This document shows, piece after piece, positions 28,801-41,300 of a stretch of 64,000 nucleotides of DNA. Both the position numbers and the translations under genes were made by a program. The first letter of the stretch is position 1. Each line of letters opens with the position of its first letter. The stretch is from NCBI GenBank assembly GCA_907165275.2, contig OU015659.1:538501-602500 (forward strand). Direction: 5' to 3'. The notes below the pieces were generated by a model. The model was not told where the DNA came from. It was given only the letters and a program-made list of their open reading frames with translations, and did no database searches. This DNA comes from Zygaena filipendulae (taxonomy: Eukaryota; Arthropoda; Insecta; Lepidoptera; Zygaenidae).

Positions 28801-31800
28801 ATATACTTTCATACGTATTAAGTGAAAAGCTGTTAATTTGGAATTACAAACAGACACTTCAATTTTATTTGTACTTATAGATGTATAAACGAAGTCGCTT
28901 CCGCTGTCTGTTTGTGATTAATTCAAAAACTACTGAACGGATTTTCATGCGGTTTTCACCAATAGATGGAGTGGTTCATGAGAAAGTTTTATGTCTGTAG
29001 TTTATCCTGGAATTCCCGCGGGAACTCTGAAATTACCGCGGGTGGAACCATAAAGTCAATGTGTAAGAAATAAAATTTTATGATTAGAGTAGGCACTCTA
29101 TTTTTTCTAGGTTCGTCAGAGCATATATGCAAAATTTTATGTTGATCTATTTAGTAGTTAAGGCATGTAAGCGTATCGAACACACAAACAAAATTCACAT
29201 ATTTTAGTTTCCGATGAACACTCGTAGCAACGTAGCTACATGCTATCGTAGCATGTTACGCGGGTACTACGAGCGTAGCATATCTACGATAGTGCGTAGC
29301 TTATAGAGAAACGGCTTTCTAAAATTCCTTATTTAAAAAAAAATTAAAACCAAACTGATAATTAAATAAAATTGGCTGGAGAGATAAAATAATGGAGCCA
29401 GGGACAAAACAACAAATAAAGAATGGGCATGTTGACTAATTTTTATTTTTAAGTCCGTCTTTTAGATTATTAAAAAATATTGGACACGTATTTTTTCTTT
29501 TTTTACGTAATCAAAAAATAATGACGATTAATTGAGTTGAAATTTCGCGTGACGTCACTATCAGGACAGTTTCAGCGGTTAGTGACGTCACGACCTCCTC
29601 ACCTTAAACTTTAATGCGCTTTATCTCTGTATATTTTAATTTATTTGAAAAAGCAAAAAATACGTGTCTATTGTTTTTTTTTTCTGACTGACGGACTAAT
29701 TAGAATTTTGATTTTCAAAAGTAGTCCACATCCCCATTGTCACATCAATTCTTGTCCTTTTATGTCCTTGAAAACTCGCGTGAATAAATATTCCCAACTC
29801 GAATTTTATTTCAGTACTCACTCAATTCGAGCAAATAAAAAATTAACAAAAAAGACGAGAGTACGAAAACCAAACCTTTCTACTTACCTACCTAACTTGA
29901 CTACCGAATTATAACTCAAATATCGCGATACGATTCAACAAAACAATACAACGAGTCTCGCAACAATATCGCATTCTTTTGTTTGCTGAAAACAAAATGT
30001 AGGCAGGGTGGGTACCTTTGGAGAAAGTGTAGTAATAATTCGTAAAGAACGCGTCTCGCACTTGACCCACATTGTCGCTAACAAACGAGACGCGTTTTCA
30101 ACCGCGCGCGATGTACAGCCTACAGGTGCCTTGTTAATACAACCCGCTCGGGCGGACCGAATTGCGCGACACCCTCCATCAGTGTGGATAGGGCTTGATC
30201 TCTATAGATTTTGAAGTGTGTTGTTATTCTCTTTAATTATTATTTACCAGCTGTTTTTGCTGTTTCAGACGCGTTAATTTCGGAGTTACTTTCGGAGTTA
30301 CCTTTTTCTCTTGTTACCTCTGACAATGTGAATACGCATGCAGCTTCATTCGCGTAAATTTTTGAGTTCCCGTTTGAATTCCAGGATAAAAAGTACCCTG
30401 TGTTCTTTGAAAACGTTTATGCAACACTTTCATGATTATTAGTTGAGTAGTTAAGGCGTAAAAGGTAACATACAGGAATGCAGACAGACAAACAGATTTA
30501 CTTTCATACTCCTACTAATATTATAAATGCTAAAGTAACTCTTTCTGTCTGTCTGTCTGTATGTTACTCTTTCACGCCTTAACGGCTCAACCGATTATCA
30601 TGAAATCTTGCACACGCGTTATCAGGGGAACAGAGAAGGACATAGGGTACGTTTTATACCGGAATTCCCGTGAGAATACCTAACTTATCGAAGGTGAAAC
30701 TACGGGGAACAGCTAGTTTATAATATTTGTATAAAAGTATAGATTTTTTTGGATTATTCATACAAAAATTTCAAGTAAAATCATTTTAAATATTTTTAGA
30801 ACAAAAAGTGGTGTAGTAAGTAATATTTGTTAAGTTTCTTTTTTTTCTGTCTCTTATTATGTACCTTTTATGTGGGGACCAATAAACTCATTTTTTTTCT
30901 TTCTTTCTTTCTTTCTAGTAACAAAACTTAGATAGTCACTTCATTAAACAGTAGTGAGCAAGCTTTAAAGAAGAGTAAAGACGGAGTGAAGACTTGTCTT
31001 GCCTTTTATAATAATCCCCGTGGTCAAATAGAGATGTTGTATTAGTTGTCTGCGGAGCAGAGCGCGGCCGACCGCTGAATTATTTATTCAGCCGCCATAA
31101 AGCCTTAGGTACATAGCACTACCGCTTATAGCTGTTCCGAGGCGGCAGATTAGAACGGGGCGTTTCGAGTTTTAAAACAACATCATTTTCTAAAGTGGCC
31201 TCGGAATATCTTATGCAATTTTAATACGTGACCGAGTGGCAATAATTTTTCGGTGAAACAAAATAAGTTTCACTATATAATTTCTTAATATGTTCACTTT
31301 ATACATATATAGTATGTATGTGATATGTACATATGTATTTTTATCGCTATTACATTATTTTAACAATGTGTTACTTATAAAAATAAATTACTCAAAATAC
31401 CAACTACTTAAACAAGTACTTATTTAAAGTACCTATGTGATACATCTTGCTCTCTCCAAATTTGAATTGTTTTGTGCTGTGCCCTATAAACAGGATCCAT
31501 AAAGAACTGTTTACTAACTATCTCAACACCTAATGTTACTTAATGGATGTGCAATAAATAAATAAATACAGCGATGATAGCTCAGTGGTTAGTGCGTTCG
31601 GATTAAACGCCGCAAGGTGTAGGTTCAAATCCTAACAATGAGCTTGAGCTGTCGGTGAAGGAAAACATCGTGAGGAAACCATGGCATGGTGGTAGGGCGC
31701 TCTCTTGCCCGGCTGGCTAGCTACCACCTTCAAGTTGCAAATCTGTCGCCAAGCACCTGACGGTGTGTTCCGGCAGCCCCACTTGAAAGCCAGTTCCCAT

Positions 31801-34800
31801 CCCCATTCCAGGTCGGCAACGAACCTGCAAGCCTTTTGGTGTTGCTGATGTCTATGGGCGGCGGTAATCACTAACCATCAGGTGTACCACTTGCCCGTTT
31901 GCCCCCTATGACATAAAATAAATAAATAAATAATAGCTAAAAGTCAGTCTACAGTTTATTTTATTCGTAACAATTAAGTTCAAGCCAAATTCGAACGTGT
32001 AAAAATGTTGCGTTACTTACGCGTTTTGGTTTACGATTTTAATGTTTTACGAGTAAATTAATTAAGCTACGTTATGAGGGCTGGCACGCTATGTTTGTGC
32101 GTATATTACGTTATATTGGAAGGTGGTTGGCTGACATGATGTTAAGGAATATATAAACGCCTATAAGGTGAGGTTTAACGTAAACTCAGCAAAATCACGC
32201 AGATATGTATATAATTATGCAATATTAATGCAAAATTGTTATACAGGGTGTAAGGTTAAAAGATAGTAGTATTTAAAGCATATTCAGTATTCCAATCCCG
32301 TCTCGGACATCTAAAAAAAACAATATAAATTTTTGTCGTTCTTTTTTTATTATAAGAAAATTCAGTCCACAAGTTACTGACGTGCGGACGGACTCAAAAG
32401 TTCATTCTACGCCCCTTTGCTAACGCATTGACAGATCAAAAGAGGTTGCGTATGCGTTGTAAAGGTTCTATTGTTTATAAAGGGTTGCTGTAAGAAATCT
32501 GAAACTCACAAAGGTGAAATCGCTATTCGCGTTCTTTTAAAGAACACAACACAATAGATTTATGTTATCACTAGCTGTCCCGCGGTTTCACCACGGTTTC
32601 GGAGTTCCCGCGGTAATTCCTTCCTCATGAATCACTATCTGTTGGTGAAAGCCGCATGAAAATCTGTTCAGTCGTTTTTGAGTTTATCGCGAACAGACAA
32701 CGGACGCGACTTCATTATCGTGTGCATTTTATTAGATGTGCCGTTTATAGAATATCTAGTAGACGGTAGGGTAGGAGCGTTCCCGATGGAATCCAGAAAA
32801 ACTACGTAAATCACAAAATGATAAATAAAATTACTAATATAATGCCTGTAGGTACATTGAAAACATATAGGGATCTTAATACAATATGACTAGAAGAATC
32901 CTAAGCAATTATTTTCAGAATTTCTTTGTTCTTACGCGCATCACCCAAAAATTAATATAAAAAATTCAACAAAACGTCCTTGATTGCTCTCCTTATAGTC
33001 TAACTCAAATCATAAGCTTTGTTACATCTCAATCGGTCTTCGGAAAGAGGAGTTATTATGACGAAATTCGAAAGGTGCTCAGGGAAAATTGCTGACGTCC
33101 TCTGAAATCCCACCCAGGCGGGTGGACAACTAGGTATGTATATTATATATTATATAATAGCTGTGCCCCGCGGTTTCACCTGCTTGAAAGGTTTTTATAC
33201 AACAACTTTTTTCCCGACATTCGATTTCAATGAAACAAAGCCTATATGTAGCTCCAGGCTATACTTAATCTACCTGTGAAAATCGCATGACAATTGGTTC
33301 AGTGAATGCAGAGATTATCGCGAACAGACAGACAGATAGACAGACAGACAGACAGACGGACAGACAGACAGATAGACAGAAAAGAATTATGAAGACTTTT
33401 TTTTTTGGGCTTGGTTACTCTTCTTACATCACCCCTCTCAATTTTAGGTAAAAATATTCAATATACAGAATCGCGGATTCTACTCTTTTATTATAGTATA
33501 GATAGATATAAATCCAGAAGAAGGTTAAAGTGCCCCCTGTCGATACAATTGGTTAAATACAATGGCATTGGAGCAATCTCTTTTATTAGCAGTAGAGCCG
33601 TGGAAGAGTCACTCAAAGGCCATCTTGGAGCGAGGCCCGTCCGTGCGAGCTGGCCCTCACGGGTTCAAGTGCCAATTCTGTTTGATTGCATTGCCCTTTA
33701 TTCCTTTTTTATTTAATTTGTCAATTATTTTTAATTGTGGTCCAAGAACACTTGAAAGAGATTTTTTATTAACATTTTCTTCTTTTAGAATAAAGTCTTT
33801 TAAGAATAAACTTTTTAAAAACTTTTCTTAAAAACAAGCACTTATTTAAAGTAAATTGTAAGTGATTGTTGGAATAGAAATCGTTGCAGTAAATATACTC
33901 CTGCGCTTGACATTTTTTCAATTAAAGTAATTGCAAGCGGACTCGTGAAATTTTCTTTAATCTAGTTCAGTAAAATCAGTTCGGAGCATCTTGAAAGACG
34001 AAAAATTTATTTTTTAACACTTTTTATCCATAGGTATTTCGTGAGAAAAATATCTGCTAAAGAAAATAAAATGAGGTCGTTTTTTTTTTGTAAATAATAG
34101 TGTAATTTCTTGATATTTAATAAAGAATTTCTATTGGAGTTTAATAAGTATTCAAGTTTTTTTTTAAATAAACAGGAAAGAAGTACGTAACACCAATGGT
34201 TGGAAATTTTGGTGTATTTTTAGCCTGTTTTGTATCTTGTATTCATCTACTAGCTATTCCACGCTGTTTTACCGTGGTAATTTCTGAGATCCCGTGGGAC
34301 TTCCGGGATAAAAAGCACCCTATATCCTTTTCTGTGCCCCTGACAACGTGCATGCAAAATTTCATAATGATTGGTTTAGCCGTTAAGGCGTGAAAGCGTA
34401 ACAAACGAATGAATAAACAAACTCACTTTCATATTTGGACGCAGATAAGCAATAACATGTTAACCCACAAAATTAAGTTATTGGTTCAGAACCATTTATT
34501 GAGAGTTAGGGAACGTTTTTTAATTATGCGTTTACCTTATTACATCGCTTAAATATGTAATTAAATATTGAACATAAAAAATGTTGACACAAAATGGCGC
34601 TCCTACTTTTAAAACACGATTTACTCAAAATTTCTCCAGTGTGGGTTAACACACTATTGCTTATCTATGTCCATTTATAATATTAGTAAGGAATTTCATA
34701 ATAGGGATGTTGACTACTATTGAAAATCAAAATTCTAATTAGTCCGTCAGTTAGAAAATAAAAAAACAATAGACACGTATTTTTTGCTTTTTTAAATAAA

Positions 34801-37800
34801 TTAAAATATACAGAGATAAAGCGCATTAAAGTTTAGGATGAGGAGGTCGTGACGTCACTAACCGCAAAACCGCCATACAAACTGTCAGAATAGTGACGTC
34901 ACGCGAAATTTCAACTCAATATGTCGCCGTTATTTTTTGATTACGTAAAAAAAGAAAAAAATACGTGTCCAATATTTTTTAATAATCTACAAGACGGACT
35001 AAAAAATAAAAATTAGTCAACATGCCCATTGTAGGTACATTATTTTTTTTTTTTTTTTGCTTTTTCTTTTTCAATGTATGGCCGCTCTAGTTACTTATAG
35101 ATACATAGTTTTAAAATGTATCTATATAATGATTTAAAAATTAATTGCTGTTTATTTGTCTCGCTAAAACTCGAGAATGGCTGGACCGATCTGGTTTATT
35201 TTGATCTTGAAATATTTGTGGAAGTTCAAGGAAAGTTTCAAAATTAAATTAGGCTACTTTGGAGTTCCTGTGGGAATTCCGAAACTCAACAGTTTTCTTC
35301 TCTATATTTCTACAATATATTATCAACTAACTTAGCTGCCAACTACCCTAAGATAAAAATATGGGGCCTATATAAAATCTTATACGGCCGAAGTTGATTT
35401 TGTAAGAATAACATAGAATTAAATAACAATAAAATTGTGAACTTCGCCCGTTTTCTCTGGCGCAATGGTATATTTATTCAGACGTAGAATTAATTAAAGA
35501 CTTCATAAACAAATGTTTGTTATCTACCTAAAAAGGTACCAGTAGTGGGGTATTGAGTTAAGACTAGATTCGGTATCTAGAATAGTCAATTGATAGTGAG
35601 GATTGAAAAATATTCAAAAACTAGCACAGGTTTTTTTATTAGACATTTGAAGTAGAAATTCTGAAAAAGCTTGATTTGAGAAAAAGCATCATAAACGTTC
35701 GAGGGAAAAATAAAAACACACTTTTACTTACTTGTTACATAGATTTTTATATTATACTAGCTGTCCCCCGCGATTTCATCCGCGGTAATACCGGAGTTCC
35801 CGCGGGAATTCCGGGATAAAATCTACCCTATCTTTTAAGTTGGGCCAAATACAACATAGTGACCAAATTTCATCACAATCGATTCAGTAGTTTCGGAGCC
35901 CATCGCGGACAAACAACGTGACACGTGATTTATATATATTAAGATTATTGTAGATTAAGATATATGAAATTGAAGAAAATTGATCATTTATCAATAATAA
36001 TCACTTAAAATTGCGGATGCAATTTTTTCACCCAACTTTACATAACCTCTTATATCTCGTAAACTAAGTGCCGAGAACTGGTACCTTTTAGCTTGGACGC
36101 TCACAAATGTAATATACTTACCTACGTTTGTCAAACTCCAAGTAGGCACCTATCGTTCCGTAGTTGTTACATCATGTTAAAACTGAGTGTTCGTCACGGT
36201 TGCACCAGCGTTAATTTTGGAGTTTCCGCGGCAGTTCCGGAATTAAAGTACCCTATGTCCTTTTCTGTAACGTGTGACAATGTGTATGCAAAATTTCATA
36301 AGGATCGGTTGAGTAGTGAAGGCGTGAAAGCGTAAGTAACGAACAAACAAACACACATATTGAATTTGGATACAGTTGTCAGGGCCCAGGAGTACAGAAT
36401 ATAGGATACTTTTTTACCCCAGATTTCCAGTGGGAACTGCGAAATTACTGCAAGTAAAGCTGAAGGTAACAGCTCGTGCATAGTACCTACCTAATACAAT
36501 ATTTTAAAATAACATGATACATATCAATCTGTTGTTACAATAACCATCAGGTTATTGTAACAACAGATTGATATGTATTTTCATTATTATCAAACTAGTA
36601 CCCTTTTGTCAACAGTACGAGACGCGAGCCTTCAACAGCAGTGGCATATCCGTGACGAACAGCTCCTGCGACTCCCGCGCATGCCTCATCACCGTGAGGC
36701 CCGAGCGGGGCACGGCCAAGTACACCTGCGAGGTGTCCAGCGAAGGTCCGAGGTTCGCTGTGGACAGACGATCCGCGAACATGACTTTAGCGGGTGAGTT
36801 GAATTGCACACTGGTTACTGGGTATTACATAACTTTAGCGAGTAAGTTGAATTGCACACTGGTTACTGGGTATAACATGACTTTAGCGGGTGAGTTGAAT
36901 TGCACACTGGTTACTGGGTATTACATGACTTTAGCGGGTGAGTTGAATTGCACACTGGTTACTGGGTATTACATGACTTTAGCGGGTGAGTTGAATTGCA
37001 CACTGGTTACTGGGTATTACATGACTTTAGCGAGTGAGTTGAATTGCACACTGGTTACTGGGTATAACATGACTTTAGCGGGAGAGTTGAATTGCACACT
37101 GGTTACTGGGTATAGCATGACTTTAGCGAGTGAGTTGAATTGCATACTGGTTACTGGGTATAACATGACTTTAGCGGGTGAGTTGAATTGCACACTGGTT
37201 ACTGGGTATAACATGACTTTAGCGGGTGAGTTGAATTGCACACTGGTTACTGGGTATAGCATGACTTTAGCGAGTGAGTTGAATTGCATACTGGTTACTG
37301 GGTATAACATGACTTTAGCGAGTAAGTTGAATTGCACACTGGTTACTGGGTATAACATGACTTTAGAGGGTGAGTTGAATTGCATACTGGTTACTGGGTA
37401 TAACATGACTTTAGCGAGTAAGTTGAATTGCACACTGGTTACTGGGTATAACATGACTTTAGCAAGTAAGTTGAATTGCACACTGGTTACTGGGTGTAAC
37501 ATGACTTTAGCGAGTGAGTTGAATTGCACACTGGTTACTGGGTATAACATGACTTTAGCGGGTGAGTTGAATTGCACACTGGTTACTGGGTATAACATGA
37601 CTTTAGCGAGTAAGTTGAATTGCACACTGGTTACTGGGTGTAACATGACTTTAGCGAGTGAGTTGAATTGAACGCTGATTACTAGGTGTAATTTCAAACG
37701 TGAGACATAGAACTCATGTTGAAGTCATAAATTCTCCTGCTAAAGTCATGTTTAGCAGGTGAGTTGAACAGGAACAGCTAGTATGAAATAAATTTTCAAG

Positions 37801-38258
37801 TGTCAATCGAGATTGACAATCGATTGTTTCAGTGTTGCCAGAATACGATCCGCTGATCATTGGACTCCCGACCATGGTGCAGGTCGGTGAGGTGGCGAAC
37901 GTCAATTGCACGTCAGATTACTCCCTGCCGGCCGCCACGGTCGACTGGTTCGTGGACTCCGAACCTCAAGAGGTGAGCACATTGTATACTGAGTCCTTCT
38001 CTGTACCCCTGACAACGTGCATGCCAAATTTCATCCAAATCCGTTAGGCCGTTTTTGCTTGTTTGAGTAAACGTATGCGAGGATAAGAGTTCGAAAACGC
38101 ATTTTTGTCCGACTTGCTTCAAATTTATCGTCACTGCTCAGCTCCTATGTGTCTTAGCGTTATGTTATATAGCGTATAACCTGCCCAGGAGTATGGACCA
38201 CAATCGTACCAAGTTTGGTTAAAATCCCTTCAGTAGTTTTTGACCCATACATGCACAT

Positions 38259-38307
<49 letters not shown>

Positions 38308-41300
38308 AAATTTACTGATTGCATTTTTGGCATCAGTATCGATCACCATTTATCCTCCAATATTAGTTTTGAATATATATTCAATGTACAGAATTGACCT
38401 TTCTACAGTTTTATTATAAGGATATAGATATTATGAAATTGCAAATGGCTGATCATTTCGAAGCGCCTTTTTAAAGTACGACTCCCTCACTCTCTCCTCC
38501 TCTTATTATCTTTCTGTTCTTTCCGTTTTTTAGTTTTCTATTCATTAATGATTATAGACTTTCAACTTGGCTAAGTGGGCACTGGGCAGTCATCGAATCG
38601 TCGCTAAGAAGTTTCACTTTAAAAGTGTCTCAAAAAAAATAAAAAATGAGACGATATATCGTCGAATTCATAAAAAATACATTGTGAATTGCACAAACGC
38701 CAAAACTATTGACCCTAATAAAAAGGCAATTTAAAGATCGGGTTTCTCGAATGGGATGACGGAATTTATTTTCAGTGAACGCCCCCGCTCTTTGATTGCT
38801 CCTTTTTGCTACATTTGCTCCGCCAATTTCCCTGTCACCGTAAAATAAGAAGAATCGTTCCGTCGATGACGTGCAGGAATCGAAATGACTCCTCAGAAAC
38901 GTTTATTCACACAATAGCCTGGGAGACGGCGGGTTATTTATGTTTTGGGATACGCAGTTGATTGGGTCTGGTTTATACTATGTTACGAGGTGATTTTATT
39001 TAAGTACCACCATTTCACCCAAGTTAACTGCGGAGTTCCCGCTGAGATTTCGGGATATAAAGCACTCTATGTTCTCCTCTGTACCTCTGAGAACGTGTAT
39101 GCAGAATTTGATGGGTTGCGTAGTAAAGCCGTGAAAGCGCAACAAAAAGAAACTTAATTTCGCATTTTTATAATAAACAGCATCCTACTAATATTATAAA
39201 CGCGAAAGTTTGTAAGTATGTATGGATGGATGGATGTTTGTTACTCTTACACGCAAAAACTACTGGATGGATTTAAATGAAACTTTACAATAATATAGCT
39301 TATACATCAGATTAATACATAGGGTACTTTTTATCCCGGAATTCCCGCGGGAACTCTGAAATTAACGCGGGTGAAACCGCGGGGCACAACTAGTAATATT
39401 ATAAATAGAATACGCTTGTCACATATCATGTTTTTTTTTTCACATTGCATTGTTAACATTGTTTTCCATTGGATATTGTAATACTTAAACTTTTAAAGCT
39501 ACTATTAACTTGAGCGTAAACAAACATAACATGACGACTCACTTTACTCAAACTTTTTACAGAGCAAAGTTTTGTAAGTAAATACACTTTTAAAAGTAAA
39601 GTATTGAAATTCAATTCACTGTATAGGCTTTTGTATTTTCAATTACCCGTATTCCATTTAAATTCTATACACAAAAACCTTCTCATAAATGTATAGATAA
39701 TGTCAGTAAAAGTATTTTCTATCTAAAAAGTCTCTATTATAAACATCGCTATTACATATCCTTACACAATCCTACTATACGTATTATAAATGTGAAAGTA
39801 TGGATGTTTGGATGCTTGTTACTCAATCACGCAAAGACGGCTAAACGCATTTCGATGATTTTTGGCGTGCACATTGTCAGGGGTACAGAGAAGCACATAG
39901 GGTACTTTTCATCCCGGAATTCCCGCAGGAACTCTGAAATTAACGCGGGGGAAACCACGGGGAGCACCTAGTACTCTATATATAGACATATATCACTGTA
40001 CACGATATCTGAACACACTTAACCTTCAAAGTTCCCTTTATTTTCATGCAATACCAAATCCAGCAAACAGGTTCCCTAACGATGTTGTTTATTCTCATTT
40101 CTAGACCGCCTCCACTAATGACCTTATTTTTCGACTCAACCACTACGTTACATTTGTACCTCTACATTTTGTTTTTGTCTGACAAAGACAAATCCGAGGT
40201 CACTGGTATCTGTTTAGTTGCCAGCTTAAAATTAGGATCATTTTCATCATTATAATAGAAAAGTAATACGATTGGACTAATAGCATAATATTATTATAGA
40301 GATACTGAACCGATTTTGAAAATTCTTTCACTTATAGATAGGAAGCTCAAGTGATCCTGAGTGACATAGGGTACTTTTTATTCCGGAATTCCCGCGGGAA
40401 CACCGAAATAACCGCAGGTGAAGCCGCGGGGGTCAGCTAGTTCCACATAAAAAGATAATTTCATTTAAATTTCCTTTCGAAATACCACTGACGTGTACAT
40501 GGAACGGCGGGAAATTACGTTCGCCCGGAACGACGTAAGTAAGCTGGTTCCACCCCTCGTAAAATCTCATCACTCAACATACACTGAATTCCATTCTGGG
40601 ACTTTTAATTTAACGTATAACTGGACATACATAAGCAATAGTGTGTTAACCCACACTGGAGAAATTTTGAGTAAATTAAAGTTTTAAAATTATAGCGCCA
40701 TTTTGTGTCAACATTTTTAATGCGTAATATTTAGTTACAATGTAATAAGCTAAACTCATAATTAAAAAACGTTCTCTGCCTCTCGATAAATCGTTCTGAA
40801 TCAATGACTTCATTTTTTGGGTTAACATGTTATTGCTTATCTGCGTCCAACTATCGTGAAAACTTAAACAAGCCAAACTAGCCAGAGCTTCTCTGTTCAA
40901 ATTTTGTCAACTACCGATAGTTGCACTACTAAATCTTATTCGGCCAATAGCAATATCGGTCAATACCAATGGACCGGATAAAAGTCAATTGACCGGCCCA
41001 AATCTGTTGCCGTACAGCCTCCAGTCGTAGGTGATTTACGAGTGTGTTTATAATAAACTAGCTGTGCCCCACGGTGCACGCGTGCAGGAACTCCATAGTA
41101 GCCTAATTTAGTTATTAAAGCTTCTCTGAACTTCCACACATATTTCAAGATCAAAATTAGCCAAATCGGTCTAGCCGTTCTCGAGGTTTAGCGAGACAAA
41201 CGAACTGCAATTAATTTTTATATGTATAATAATATAAAGACTAGCTGAGCAATTCAACGTCTCTTCTTTTGAAATGAAACTCCTTTGAGCGCGATGAAAC

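Noticed and set aside
31571..31640. A tRNA gene
   Set aside because: A and B boxes are present, but the sequence runs on into a SINE body with a 3' A/T tail, and other copies share it.
37051..37068. TATA-like GGTATAAC motifs in every 48-bp unit as promoters
   Set aside because: They arise from the repeat and have no initiator or exon attached.
36781..37670. CRISPR-like array
   Set aside because: Units are contiguous 48-mers without unique spacers, in a eukaryotic gene.
36568..37671. A 367-codon ORF covering exon 3 and the whole 48-bp array as one protein
   Set aside because: Its start lies in intron and hairpin sequence before the AG acceptor. The real content is exon 3 plus repeat; kept only as a hypothesis about alternative donors.
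37017..37697. 226-codon ORF on the - strand
   Set aside because: A shadow of the 48-bp repeat, whose length is a multiple of three; no start context, splice or domain support.
38259..38304. CAGA microsatellite as an independent locus of interest
   Set aside because: CAGA runs are a built-in part of most CCGCGG-repeat tails in the window.
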